Source: Enterococcus sp. MMGLQ5-1
GTDB taxonomy: Bacteria; Bacillota; Bacilli; Lactobacillales; Streptococcaceae
Direction: 5' to 3'
Assembly: GCF_013155265.1 (NCBI RefSeq)
Contig: NZ_JABJXU010000001.1
Location: 612,154-676,153 of the forward strand
DNA: 64,000 bases
Below the pieces are notes generated by a model. It saw only the letters and a list, made by a program, of their open reading frames with translations. It did not search any database and was not told the DNA's origin. This document shows positions 1-9,033 of this stretch, piece by piece. The translations under genes and the position numbers were made by a program. The first letter of the stretch is position 1. The number at the start of each line of letters is the position of its first letter.

Positions 1-34
1 TATTCCTCGTCGCTTTTATAAGGAGAGATGAATT

Positions 35-580
35 TTGCGTATTATTTCAGGTGAATATGGCGGTCGAAGATTAAAAGCATTAGATGGCGATAATACTCGA
101 CCAACAACTGATAAGGTCAAAGAGAGTATGTTTAACATGATTGGTCCTTATTTTGATGGTGGTATTTGCTTAGATTTATTTGCCGGCAGTGGTGGTTTAG
201 CGATTGAGGCAGTTTCTAGAGGTATGGATCAGGCAATTCTAATTGAAAAGCATCCTAAAGCGATTCAAGTCATTCAGCAAAATGTTGAAGTTACTAAAGC
301 ACCTGAAAAGTTTCAGATCATTCGCACGACGGCAAATCAATATATTGATTGTTTTGCTGAAAATTTTCAATTTGATTTAGTGTTTTTTGATCCACCCTAT
401 AAGCTACAGGAGATTGAAAAGCAAATTGCTAAATTAGCAAGTAAGTCAATGCTTTCGTCGAATTGTGAGATTATCTGTGAAACTGATGCTAAAATTGTTT
501 TGGGTGATATTTCAGGGTTTACAATTAGAAAACGTCAGGTTTATGGCACGATTGCGGTTGTGATTTATACTAAACAGTAG
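35..580 (+). CDS. rsmD: 16S rRNA (guanine966-N2)-methyltransferase RsmD
   Basis: A 181-residue SAM-dependent methyltransferase expected to methylate G966 of 16S rRNA during 30S assembly in the cytoplasm. The N-terminus [13 protein letters not shown], the SAM-binding [14 protein letters not shown] near residue 50 and the catalytic DPPY near residue 118 are the family signature, and the length is normal. Start is TTG at 35, placed 7 nt after AGGAGAG at 21-27. It lies 83 bp upstream of coaD, the standard ylbH-coaD order of Bacilli. Identification is secure; the exact target base is by family. Confidence 0.95.
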   Translation: MRIISGEYGGRRLKALDGDNTRPTTDKVKESMFNMIGPYFDGGICLDLFAGSGGLAIEAVSRGMDQAILIEKHPKAIQVIQQNVEVTKAPEKFQIIRTTANQYIDCFAENFQFDLVFFDPPYKLQEIEKQIAKLASKSMLSSNCEIICETDAKIVLGDISGFTIRKRQVYGTIAVVIYTKQ

Positions 581-663
581 CTTTCATTTTGAATCAATAT
601 AAAAGTGAAAAATGACCTTCAATAAATTGACTACCAATCAGTTGGCTAGTAAAAGGAGACATT

Positions 664-1152
664 ATGAAAAAAGCACTCTATGCAGGCAGCTTTGATATTT
701 TAACAAACGGGCATTTAGATATGATTCACCGTGGTGTTGCACTTTTCGATCAATTATATATCGGTATCTTTTATAATATTACAAAAACGGGTTTTTTTGA
801 GATTGAAGAGCGCTATCAGATTCTCGAAAATCTAACCCAAGAGCTGCCTAATCTTAAAATTATCCAGAGCAGTGGTGAGTTGACGGTCGATGTCGCAAAA
901 AGACTAGATACTCAGTATTTACTCAGAGGTATTCGTAATATGTCAGATTATCAATATGAAACAGAAATGGCACGATTTAATCATGAAATTAATCCTAAGA
1001 TTGAAACGGTTTTTTTACAAAGTCGTCCAGAATTTGAGCATATTAGCTCTTCCAGAATGAAGGAATTAATTCACTTTGGTGGTGATATTAGTAATTATGT
1101 GCCACCACTCGTTGTACAAAAATTGGAGGAAAAAAGGATTGAAAAAGCATAG
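664..1152 (+). CDS. coaD: Phosphopantetheine adenylyltransferase CoaD
   Basis: A 162-residue enzyme that transfers AMP from ATP to 4'-phosphopantetheine, the penultimate step of CoA synthesis. The N-terminal YAGSFDILTNGHLDMI carries the (T/N)xGH nucleotidyltransferase motif, and the C-terminal ISSSRMKELIHFGGDI is the second family motif. An AAAGGAGA ribosome site precedes the ATG. The 3' end overlaps the next gene by 14 bp, so the two are probably translationally coupled. Confidence 0.96.
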   Translation: MKKALYAGSFDILTNGHLDMIHRGVALFDQLYIGIFYNITKTGFFEIEERYQILENLTQELPNLKIIQSSGELTVDVAKRLDTQYLLRGIRNMSDYQYETEMARFNHEINPKIETVFLQSRPEFEHISSSRMKELIHFGGDISNYVPPLVVQKLEEKRIEKA

Positions 1153-2173
1153 AGGTAAAATTATATATGGTTTCTTGACGATCGTTGTTATTTTAGGCTT
1201 TTTTCTACCGCTCCCTTATTACATTGAGGGACCGGGGACAACAGAGGATTTAAAGAATTTTGTAACTGTAGATGGTAAAAAAGACCAAGCTACAGGCTCA
1301 TTCTCGCTGACCTCAGTTTCTGTCAGTCAAGCGAGGCCGTTTACCCTTTTACTTTCCAAGTTCAATGATTTTGAAGCAGTATTGACTAAAAAAGAGCTAA
1401 TGGGCGATCAAACTGATTCTGAATATGAAAGTATTCAACGCTTCTATATGGAAACTTCACAGAACATGGCAAAGCTCAATGCGCTTGAGCTTGCTGGTAA
1501 AGCTTATGATTTTAAGTATCTTGGCGTTTATGTGATGGCAACAAGTAAAAATTCTACTTTTAAGGATATCCTACAGGTTGGAGATACTGTTAGTAAAATT
1601 GATGGTAGAGCCTTTAAAAATACTGAGGATTTGATGGCTTATGCACAGAGTAAAACGATTGGTGATAAAGTAACAATTACTTATCAACAAAATGGTGAAA
1701 CTAAAGAAGCAGACGGCAAGGTAATAAAGCTTGAAAATGGTAAAGCTGGTATTGGTATTACTTTGATTGACCACACTGAAATTACAAGTGATCCAACGAT
1801 TACAATTGATGCAGGCTCAATCGGTGGTCCATCCGCTGGTTTAATGTTCACACTAGAGACTTATCAAACTTTAACTGGTAAAGATTTAAGAAATGGCAAA
1901 AAAATTGCAGGTACTGGCACAATTGATTCAGAAGGTGTTGTTGGTCGAATTGGCGGTATAGACAAAAAAATTGCGACAGCGGTTAACAATAAGGTCGATA
2001 TTTTCTTTGCGCCAGACGATGAAATTACAGCTGAAATGAAAGCAGCCGATCCAGATATTAAGACTAACTATCAAGAAGCGCTAGCTGCGAAAAAGAAATT
2101 AGGTGCAACTATTAAAATTGTACCTGTTAAAAAGCTAAGCGATGCTGTCGATTATTTGGAAAAGATGAATTAA
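1139..2173 (+). CDS. ylbL: PDZ-containing Lon-like (S16) serine protease, YlbL/SepM family
   Basis: A 344-residue membrane-anchored protease. One N-terminal transmembrane segment (about residues 8-25) is followed by an extracellular PDZ domain (about 120-210) and a C-terminal Lon-type proteolytic domain. The catalytic Ser is in GGPSAG near residue 232 and the catalytic Lys in GGIDKK near residue 277, giving the S16 Ser-Lys dyad. The start is TTG at 1139, preceded by GGAGG, overlapping coaD; a longer frame begins at 1076 without a good ribosome site. SepM of streptococci trims competence peptide and YlbL of Bacillus has a cell-division role; the substrate here is unknown. Confidence 0.9.
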   Translation: MKKHRGKIIYGFLTIVVILGFFLPLPYYIEGPGTTEDLKNFVTVDGKKDQATGSFSLTSVSVSQARPFTLLLSKFNDFEAVLTKKELMGDQTDSEYESIQRFYMETSQNMAKLNALELAGKAYDFKYLGVYVMATSKNSTFKDILQVGDTVSKIDGRAFKNTEDLMAYAQSKTIGDKVTITYQQNGETKEADGKVIKLENGKAGIGITLIDHTEITSDPTITIDAGSIGGPSAGLMFTLETYQTLTGKDLRNGKKIAGTGTIDSEGVVGRIGGIDKKIATAVNNKVDIFFAPDDEITAEMKAADPDIKTNYQEALAAKKKLGATIKIVPVKKLSDAVDYLEKMN

Positions 2174-2298
2174 AGCAGTAATAAGGTAAAAAATGCAAAG
2201 GCTATCTAAAAGCAAACTATTTCAGAAATCGAATATTTATCAATGAGTTCTATGTACTTGCAATTGTATATTTAATCAAAGCAACCGTTATTTGTTAA

Positions 2299-2346
2299 GC
2301 AAAAAGTGAATCTATTTTATTAAATAGAAACACTTTTTGCTTTTTT
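2299..2346 (+). terminator. Rho-independent terminator of the rsmD-coaD-ylbL region
   Basis: A perfect 10-bp stem GCAAAAAGTG (2299-2308) / CACTTTTTGC (2331-2340) is followed by six T. A second nested stem TCTATTT/AAATAGA lies inside the loop, so the whole hairpin is long and stable. Confidence 0.9.
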
Positions 2347-2767
2347 ATGTCTAAAAATTTCCTACAAATCTAGGGATAGATAATTAATCAACCACTTGAA
2401 TTTAAAATAATTTAGCAAAGTACAAAATATAGGCTATGAATTAATAATTACAAATTGGCCATTTTATTTTATCATTTCTTTTTTTAGTTAAAGATATATT
2501 TTCAAGTTTATCGAATAAAAAAATTATTTTTATTGTAATCTGAATTTTTTTTATTAAGTAAAATGAATAAAATTTGTATTTTAATTAGTTAAAAGTTTCA
2601 TTTTCAGAATATTTCTAAGGTTTTCATGAAAATACATTGTAATTATCGTGAAAAACCTCTAATATCTAATTTATCTGAATTATCAGAAAATTCAGATTAT
2701 TGATAACAATAATTTTTAGAAAGGAAAAAGGATAGGGGATAATTTTAAACTAAAGAAAGGATACTAA
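2347..2767 (+). promoter_or_regulatory. AT-rich leader of the amino-acid operon with nested dyads
   Basis: About 420 bp without a gene. The clearest structure is at 2674-2696, where TCTGAATT (2674-2681) and AATTCAGA (2689-2696) form an 8-bp inverted repeat sharing its left arm with the palindrome TCTGA-ATTA-TCAGA. This could be a repressor or activator site for the operon starting at 2768. No convincing sigma-A promoter pair or riboswitch was recognised; the rest is very AT-rich. Confidence 0.4.
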
Positions 2768-3535
2768 ATGAATAAGCTATTTAATGTTGAATTAGCAGAA
2801 AAATACTTTCCAAAGATTTTAAGTGCCTTACCAGTTACATTGCAAATTGTTTTTGTCGCTACTGTGATCGGTTTGATTATCGGTGCCGTAATTGCGCTAA
2901 TTAGAATTGAAAAAATTCCAATTTTAAATCAGTTTTCAATTGTTTTTGTTTCGTTTATCAGAGGGACACCAATATTGGTTCAGCTTTTCATCGTCTATTA
3001 CGGTTTACCAGAATTATTAACTAACTTCGGTCTTGATGTCTCTCAATTGAATAAAATGTACTTTCTTTATGTGACTTACGGCTTAAATACGGCAGCCTTT
3101 CAGTCAGAAACAATTCGAGCTGCTATCTTGAGTGTACCTGAAACACAGATAGAGGCCGCCTTGGCTTGTGGATTAACAAAAAGACAAGCTTATTTGAAGG
3201 TTATTTTTCCACAGGCTGTAAGGATTGCAATACCAAGTTTTGGAACGGCAACAATTAGTCTATTACAGGAGACCTCGTTAGCATTTACTATTGGCGTATT
3301 AGATGTCGTCGGCAGGGCTAAGGCACTTGGCGCAGTATCCTTCCATTTATTTGAGGGCTATGTTGATGCCGCAATTATATTTATCATTTGTAGCTTACTT
3401 TTAGAACAATTATTTAAAATAATTGAAAGACGAATGACATTTGACAATAAGATATCACCTCTTGAAAAGAAAAGTGGGTACGGGCGTTTTTCGTTCATAA
3501 AGCAATTCTTTATTAAAACCAAAGAAGCTGCTTAA
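2768..3535 (+). CDS. Polar amino-acid ABC transporter permease (HisM/TcyL type)
   Basis: A 255-residue inner-membrane permease with about five hydrophobic segments. The cytoplasmic EAA loop, EAALACGLTKRQAYLKVIFPQ near residue 132, contacts the ATPase. SFIRGTPILVQL in the first half is typical of the His/Glu/Gln/cystine permease family. The ATG follows AAAGAAAGG. It is first in an operon with a receptor, a second permease and an ATPase, so the two permeases probably form a heterodimer. The substrate is not readable from sequence; cystine-type (TcyLM) or another polar or aromatic amino acid is possible. Confidence 0.88.
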   Translation: MNKLFNVELAEKYFPKILSALPVTLQIVFVATVIGLIIGAVIALIRIEKIPILNQFSIVFVSFIRGTPILVQLFIVYYGLPELLTNFGLDVSQLNKMYFLYVTYGLNTAAFQSETIRAAILSVPETQIEAALACGLTKRQAYLKVIFPQAVRIAIPSFGTATISLLQETSLAFTIGVLDVVGRAKALGAVSFHLFEGYVDAAIIFIICSLLLEQLFKIIERRMTFDNKISPLEKKSGYGRFSFIKQFFIKTKEAA

Positions 3536-3598
3536 AAAATAATAATGACTTGATATGATTAAATTTTGATAATAATAACAATAAATGGAGGCGGATTT

Positions 3599-4417
3599 AT
3601 GAAAAATTCAAAAAAATTAGGGGTATTTATTGCTGGGATTTCATTTTTGGGCTTGTTTGCATTATCAGGCTGCTCTGATAAGGAAGCTGCATCAGAAGAT
3701 AACGGTGCTGAGAAAATCATTGTATCAACAGGTAATGATGGTACACCGTATGCCTATTTAAATGAGGATGATGAATTTGATGGCTATGATGTTCAGGTTG
3801 TTAAAGCAATTGATGAAAAACTGGATGACTATACCTTTGACTTTATTGGTAGTGATTTTCCAACAGCCTTATCAAACTTAGAGAGTGGTAAGTCTACGAT
3901 GGGAGCTTATGAGTATGAGGAAAACGATGAGCGTAAGGAAAAATTTATCTATGGTGATGTCGGTTATATTATCTGGGATACCTATATTGTTACAGATGGT
4001 GATCAAGGTGCTGCAATTCAAAGCTTTGATGATTTAAAGGGAAAAAGTGTTTATGTGACGACGGGGACTAATCAGGCAGCAATGGCAGAAAATTATTTAA
4101 AAGATAATCCAGCTGCTTTTGAGCTAGTTTATGGCGAATATACCAATGAGCAAGTCGTTGAAGCAATTTTATCAGGCAAGGTCGATGCAACTTTAGCACC
4201 AAAATATCAGGTCGATCTTTATAATAAGAACTTTGGCGTAAACTTTATTGTTGGTGATGAGCCAGTACATCAGTCGGATGCCTATCTATTATTTAATAAA
4301 AAAGCAGATCAAGGATTTATTGATCAAGTCAATACCGCATTACAAGAGTTAAAGGATGAAGGTAAGCTTAAGGAACTATCTGAGGAATACTTGGGTGGCG
4401 ATTATGTAACCAAATGA
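3599..4417 (+). CDS. Amino-acid-binding lipoprotein (SBP family 3)
   Basis: A 272-residue extracellular solute receptor. It has a lysine-rich N-terminus, a hydrophobic signal and the lipobox LSGC near residue 23, after which the mature protein would be lipid-anchored at Cys. The body has the family 3 fold signature (TPYAYLNEDDEFDGYDVQ) and ends near the SEEYLGGD motif seen in cystine/glutamine receptors. Start is ATG at 3599, after GGAGG; an upstream in-frame ATG at 3566 would spoil the signal peptide. It lies between two permease genes and delivers substrate to them. Confidence 0.9.
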   Translation: MKNSKKLGVFIAGISFLGLFALSGCSDKEAASEDNGAEKIIVSTGNDGTPYAYLNEDDEFDGYDVQVVKAIDEKLDDYTFDFIGSDFPTALSNLESGKSTMGAYEYEENDERKEKFIYGDVGYIIWDTYIVTDGDQGAAIQSFDDLKGKSVYVTTGTNQAAMAENYLKDNPAAFELVYGEYTNEQVVEAILSGKVDATLAPKYQVDLYNKNFGVNFIVGDEPVHQSDAYLLFNKKADQGFIDQVNTALQELKDEGKLKELSEEYLGGDYVTK

Positions 4418-4454
4418 GCAATTTAGCTAAGATTTGTGATGAATGGAGGCGTCG

Positions 4455-5165
4455 ATGAGTTTTAAATTAGAAGTGATGTTAAATAGTTTAAAGGTAGCAA
4501 GTCAGTATATCGGGACAACATTAGCAGTTTCCATTGCTTCACTATTAATCGGTAGTTTACTGGGTTTATTGATTGCTTTAGTTAGATTTTATAAAATTAA
4601 GGTTTTTTCGCAAATTTTTTCTGTTCTAATTACTGTGCTTAAGGGTGTGCCAATTGTACTGATTTTGTTAGCAATTTACTTAATTTTAGCTAAAAAAATG
4701 GACGGATTTGCTGAATCGCTTGGTTGGTCGTTACGCTTTAAAAATTTAAATTCAATTTATATTGCTATTGCTGCCTTATCGGTTATGGCAACAATTAATT
4801 CAAGTGAGATTTTTAGAGGGACCTTGAATTCGATTGGTAAAGGGCAACAGGATGCTGCTAAATCAATTGGTATGAGTAGCTTGCAAATTATTCGTCGAAT
4901 TTTAATTCCTCAATCGGTACCTGTTGCATTGCCAATGATGAGCAATCTATTAATTGGCTTGATTAAGGCTTCGGCTCTTGTTTCTATGGTTGGGGCGGTG
5001 GATGTTTTTGCGGCTGCCAAAATATCGGTTCAACAAAATTATCGATTTTTAGAAGCCTATATAGCAGTTGCCATTATATACTGGGGCATCAACATTATTA
5101 TTGAGCAATCTTCTAATTTAATTGAGAAAAATCTTAATCGAAGACTTCGGAGGGATGTAGCATGA
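4455..5165 (+). CDS. Polar amino-acid ABC transporter permease (second subunit)
   Basis: A 236-residue membrane permease of the same family as the product of the gene at 2768. It has several transmembrane segments and an EAA-type loop ([20 protein letters not shown] near residue 130). Start is ATG at 4455, 5 nt after GGAGG at 4445-4449; the ATG at 4443 lies upstream of the ribosome site. The stop overlaps the ATPase start by 4 bp (ATGA), so the pair is translationally coupled. It probably pairs with the first permease as a heterodimer. Confidence 0.88.
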   Translation: MSFKLEVMLNSLKVASQYIGTTLAVSIASLLIGSLLGLLIALVRFYKIKVFSQIFSVLITVLKGVPIVLILLAIYLILAKKMDGFAESLGWSLRFKNLNSIYIAIAALSVMATINSSEIFRGTLNSIGKGQQDAAKSIGMSSLQIIRRILIPQSVPVALPMMSNLLIGLIKASALVSMVGAVDVFAAAKISVQQNYRFLEAYIAVAIIYWGINIIIEQSSNLIEKNLNRRLRRDVA

Positions 5166-5902
5166 TATCAATAAAAAATGTGCATAAGCGCTTTGGTAAA
5201 AATGAAGTGCTAAAGGGTGTTGGACTAGAGATTAATGATGGTGAGGTTATCTGTATTTTGGGTCCAAGCGGCTCGGGAAAAACAACATTTTTGCGCTGTT
5301 TAAACTTTTTAGAGCTTGCTGATGAAGGTCAGCTCACCATTGGTAGTCAAACTGTTGATTTTAAGAAGGCGAGTAAAAGGGATATTTTAGCCATCCGACG
5401 TAAAACTGCAATGGTTTTTCAAAATTACGCCCTATTTTTAAATAAGACTGCCAAAGAAAATATCATGATTCCTTTAATGCTTGCCCAAGGGCTAGCCAAA
5501 AATCAGGCTGAACAGGTAGCAACTGAAATGCTAGAGCGTGTTTCCCTGCTAGAGCGTCAGGATTTTTACCCCTCGCAAATGTCTGGCGGTCAGCAGCAGC
5601 GTGTAGGAATTGCAAGAGCTTTGGCCATCAATCCCGAAGCTATTCTATTTGATGAGCCTACCTCTGCACTAGATCCAGAGCTTGTTGGGCAAACCTTAGA
5701 GGTTATGAAAAAAATTGCAGAGAGTGGTTCAACAATGGTGGTAGTCACACACGAAATGAAATTTGCTTACGAGGTTTCAGATAAGGTAGTTTTCATGGAG
5801 GGTGGCGTAGTAGTTGAAGCAGGGACTCCTGACCAGATTTTCAATCAGCCTCAAAATGAGCGAACGAAACAGTTTTTATCACGATATACAGCTAATGCTT
5901 AA
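5162..5902 (+). CDS. Amino-acid ABC transporter ATP-binding protein
   Basis: A 246-residue cytoplasmic ATPase energising the adjacent permeases. Walker [10 protein letters not shown] is near residue 37, the Q-loop is in MVFQNYALF, the signature is [15 protein letters not shown] and Walker B is [14 protein letters not shown], followed by the H-loop VVVTHEM. All motifs are intact. A paralogue with the same architecture lies only 2.4 kb downstream (8269), which is unusual for a single importer. Confidence 0.92.
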   Translation: MISIKNVHKRFGKNEVLKGVGLEINDGEVICILGPSGSGKTTFLRCLNFLELADEGQLTIGSQTVDFKKASKRDILAIRRKTAMVFQNYALFLNKTAKENIMIPLMLAQGLAKNQAEQVATEMLERVSLLERQDFYPSQMSGGQQQRVGIARALAINPEAILFDEPTSALDPELVGQTLEVMKKIAESGSTMVVVTHEMKFAYEVSDKVVFMEGGVVVEAGTPDQIFNQPQNERTKQFLSRYTANA

Positions 5903-5919
5903 AGAAAGTAGGATTATGA

Positions 5920-7149
5920 ATGAATTATAAATTTGCAAATAGACTCTCATTTCTTCAGCCAAATCCGTTGAGAGAGAATGCTCGAAAAAATATGGTGCAT
6001 CCTGAAGTAATCTCCTTTGCTTTTGGTTTTCCACCAGAGGCAGCCTTTCCAATTGACAAAATGGCAAAAATATCAAAGGAATTGTATGAGCTTGACGATC
6101 ATGAAATATTTTTGCAGTATGGGGATACAAAAGGTCATCCGATGCTTTTGGAGCCGCTTGCGAACCGTTTGAAAACTGTTTATGATGTCTATGATGATGA
6201 GACTGATGATTTAATGATCGTCTCAGGCTCTACGCAGGGGATGGATTTAACAGTAAAAGCTTTTTGTAATGAGGGAGATATTGTTCTAATGGAGGCCCAG
6301 ACATTTTCAGGGGCGGTCAATGCAGTTTTGAGTTATGGTGCTATCGCCAAACCAATCGAAATGAAGGGTGAAACGATTGATTTAGAGCAGGTTGAAATGG
6401 CCTTGGCAAATGATTCAGAAGGTAAAATTAAATTGATTTATTTAATTCCAACTTTTCAAAATCCACTAGGAACCTCAATGCCGCTAGAGGCTCGATATGC
6501 ACTCTATGAAATTGCTAAAAAATATGGCGTTGTCATTTATGAGGATGATCCATATGGTGATTTACTTTATGAAGGTGAACCGATTCCAAGGATTAAATCC
6601 TTTGATACAGAGGGTTTGGTAATTTATTCAGGCTCATTTTCAAAAATTTTAGCACCAAGCACCAGGCTAGGTTTTATTACTGCGCCTAAGCCAATCATTG
6701 ACAAATTGATTTTAGGTAAGCAAAGTGTTGATTCACATACAAATCAGTACTGGCAATTAGTTGCTGCTAAGCTAATGACTGATTATGACTTTGAAGCGCA
6801 TATTGAATCGTTAAGAGATTTATATCGAGAAAAATTTAATTTAATGCTTGAAGGGCTAGAGAAAATAGATTCTTCTTTATTAACATATATTCGGCCGACA
6901 GGTGGCTATTTTTTATGTGCCAAGCTGGGAGAAGGGGTTTGCCCTGTTAAGTTTAATGATTATTTAATCGAGCATCATGTGGCTATTATTCCAGGTAATG
7001 TCATGAGTGTTGAAAAAACAGGCTTTGAACAATTTTTTAGGTTAAACTTTACGAAACCAACGCTTGAGGAGATTGAAAAGGGAATGGCTATTATTAATGA
7101 GGCACTTAGGTTTGCAGCTGAATCATCGAAGACGACTAAAGCGAGCTAG
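5920..7149 (+). CDS. PLP-dependent class I aminotransferase (AAT-I/2-aminoadipate type)
   Basis: A 409-residue fold-type I aminotransferase. The PLP Schiff-base Lys lies in SGSFSKILAPSTRLGF near residue 240, the YEDDPYGDLL motif near 208 and NPLGTSMP near 190. Length and motifs match the group containing 2-aminoadipate, aromatic and branched-chain aminotransferases. The start at 5920 was chosen because the ATG four bases upstream runs into a stop at once. Its position between an amino-acid importer and a 2-hydroxyacid dehydrogenase suggests it deaminates the imported amino acid to a 2-keto acid. Specificity is unknown. Confidence 0.85.
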   Translation: MNYKFANRLSFLQPNPLRENARKNMVHPEVISFAFGFPPEAAFPIDKMAKISKELYELDDHEIFLQYGDTKGHPMLLEPLANRLKTVYDVYDDETDDLMIVSGSTQGMDLTVKAFCNEGDIVLMEAQTFSGAVNAVLSYGAIAKPIEMKGETIDLEQVEMALANDSEGKIKLIYLIPTFQNPLGTSMPLEARYALYEIAKKYGVVIYEDDPYGDLLYEGEPIPRIKSFDTEGLVIYSGSFSKILAPSTRLGFITAPKPIIDKLILGKQSVDSHTNQYWQLVAAKLMTDYDFEAHIESLRDLYREKFNLMLEGLEKIDSSLLTYIRPTGGYFLCAKLGEGVCPVKFNDYLIEHHVAIIPGNVMSVEKTGFEQFFRLNFTKPTLEEIEKGMAIINEALRFAAESSKTTKAS

Positions 7150-7204
7150 GCTGATATTTTAAGAACTCACAAAATGAATTAACCTTTAGGAAGAGTGATA
7201 TTGA

Positions 7205-8191
7205 TTGAAATTATTATTTATTGGCGTAAACGAGCTTGAACAAGGCTATATAAAAAGATGGTCAATTGAAAATCAGATTGATGTTGATGTGATTCAAGAA
7301 AACATTAATGAAGATAACATCAATCGAATTAAAGGTTACTCGGCTATTTGCCTGTATCCTTCAAAGGAAATGCGTGACAATGAAAATATTTATCGAAAAT
7401 TACATGAAAATGGCGTGAAAATGCTATCAATCAAATCGACAGGTGTAGATGGTGTAAATTTTGATTATGCTAGAAAATATGATTTAAGCGTCACAAATGT
7501 ACCTGCTTATAGTCCAACCTCAGTAGGACATTATACAATTATGCTGATTTTAATGTTGCTGAGAAATCTCCCGTCCTATTTGGCCTTAGAAGCTGTTGGC
7601 GGAAAAGAACGAAAAAGCTTAATCGGAAGAGAATTAGCAGATGTGACGGTCGGTATTCTAGGGACAGGTCGCATTGGTGCCTTAGTTGCAGAAAATTTGT
7701 TGGCAATGGGCGCCACGGTGATTGCAACAAGTAATAGTCAAAATAGTAGGCTCTTGGGAAAAGTAAAATATGTTTCTTTTAATGAGCTAATCAAAAAATC
7801 GGATGTCTTATCTATTCATATTCCAGCGAAAGAAAATACTTATCACCTATTTTCTGAAGCGGTTATCAAGCAAATGAAACAGGAGGCTATTATTATCAAT
7901 TGTGCTAGAGGGCAGATTATTGATACAGAAGCGCTCATTCAATCTATGTCAGCTGGAAAATTTGCTGGACTTGGACTTGATACATTGGAAAATGAAGAGC
8001 AGTATTTTGAGATTGGTTGGGAAAAGAATCCTTATTATCAAAGACTTTCAAAATTTGCTAATGTTGTGATGACACCTCATATTGCCTTTTTCACCGATAT
8101 TGCAGTAAAGGAAATTACAGAAACTGCTTTAAGTAACGCACTGGATTTTATTTTATCAGGCGCTTCCTCAAATTTGGTGACAGCATCATAA
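7205..8191 (+). CDS. D-isomer-specific 2-hydroxyacid dehydrogenase (VanH/D-LDH type)
   Basis: A 328-residue NAD-dependent dehydrogenase expected to reduce a 2-keto acid to a D-2-hydroxy acid. The Rossmann motif is GTGRIGALVAEN near residue 152. The substrate-binding Arg is in NCARGQIID near 235, and the catalytic His is in TPHIAFFTD near 295. It resembles D-lactate, hydroxyglutarate and VanH dehydrogenases more than phosphoglycerate dehydrogenase. Start is TTG at 7205 after AGGAAGAG. Following an aminotransferase, it would complete conversion of an amino acid to a hydroxy acid. No vanA-type ligase is nearby, which argues against a glycopeptide role. Confidence 0.85.
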   Translation: MKLLFIGVNELEQGYIKRWSIENQIDVDVIQENINEDNINRIKGYSAICLYPSKEMRDNENIYRKLHENGVKMLSIKSTGVDGVNFDYARKYDLSVTNVPAYSPTSVGHYTIMLILMLLRNLPSYLALEAVGGKERKSLIGRELADVTVGILGTGRIGALVAENLLAMGATVIATSNSQNSRLLGKVKYVSFNELIKKSDVLSIHIPAKENTYHLFSEAVIKQMKQEAIIINCARGQIIDTEALIQSMSAGKFAGLGLDTLENEEQYFEIGWEKNPYYQRLSKFANVVMTPHIAFFTDIAVKEITETALSNALDFILSGASSNLVTAS

Positions 8192-8268
8192 ATGCCTAGA
8201 ATTAATTGAGACGAATTTTAGCTATGATTTACGATAATTATGGTTATTTAGAAAGGTGGCGACAATTT

Positions 8269-9018
8269 ATGACAGCAATCGAAATTACAGATGTTCATAA
8301 GAGCTTTGGTAATCATGAAATTCTTAAGGGTGTTAATTTGATTATTGAAGAAGGTGAAGTAGTTGTAATATTAGGTGCAAGTGGTTCTGGGAAAACAACT
8401 TTTTTACGTTGCATTAATTTTCTTGAACGGGCAAGCAACGGTCGGATTTTGCTTGGTGATACAATGGTTCGTTTTTCACTAGCAACTAAAAAGCATATTA
8501 GAAGTATTAGAATGCAGACAGCAATGGTCTTTCAGGGCTACGAACTATTTAAGCATATGACAATTTTACAAAATGTAATTGAAGGTTTAGTGACTCCTAG
8601 AAGGATGGGCAAAAAGGAAGCCGAGGTAATTGGCATGGCACAGCTAGAGAAGGTTGGCTTGGCCGATAAGGCACGCTCTTATCCAAGTCAGCTTTCTGGT
8701 GGTCAGCAGCAGCGCGTTGGTATTGCAAGAGCGATGGCCTTAGAGCCCAAGCTGATGTTATTTGATGAGCCTACCTCAGCATTGGATCCAGAGCTTGTCG
8801 GTGAGGTATTAGATATTATGAAGCAATTGGCACGTGAAGGTCGTACAATGATTGTCGTCACCCATGAGATGCAATTTGCTTATGAGGTAGCTGACAGGGT
8901 TGTCTTTATGGACGGTGGAGTGGTTGTTGAGACTGGTACCCCCGATGAGATTTTTAATCATCCTAAGGCGGAACGAACCAAGGAATTTTTATCTAGTCTG
9001 TCTTTTAATAAAGCTTAG
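8269..9018 (+). CDS. Second amino-acid ABC transporter ATP-binding protein
   Basis: A 249-residue ATPase very similar in layout to the gene at 5162: Walker [10 protein letters not shown], signature [15 protein letters not shown], Walker [16 protein letters not shown] and the H-loop VVTHEM. The ATG at 8269 follows AAAGGTGG; the same frame opens further upstream at a TTG (8206), but the extra 21 residues are absent from the family. No third permease accompanies it, so it may be an alternative ATPase for the same permease pair or serve a transporter elsewhere. Confidence 0.88.
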   Translation: MTAIEITDVHKSFGNHEILKGVNLIIEEGEVVVILGASGSGKTTFLRCINFLERASNGRILLGDTMVRFSLATKKHIRSIRMQTAMVFQGYELFKHMTILQNVIEGLVTPRRMGKKEAEVIGMAQLEKVGLADKARSYPSQLSGGQQQRVGIARAMALEPKLMLFDEPTSALDPELVGEVLDIMKQLAREGRTMIVVTHEMQFAYEVADRVVFMDGGVVVETGTPDEIFNHPKAERTKEFLSSLSFNKA

Positions 9019-9033
9019 AAAGAATATATAATT

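Noticed and set aside
2174-2767. Riboswitch or T-box leader of the amino-acid operon
   Set aside because: No T-box sequence (UGGN), no S-box or lysine motif and no antiterminator pair was seen; only simple dyads.
7205-8191. VanH of a glycopeptide resistance cluster
   Set aside because: No D-Ala-D-Lac ligase, VanX or two-component genes are nearby; the neighbours are amino-acid transport and transamination genes.
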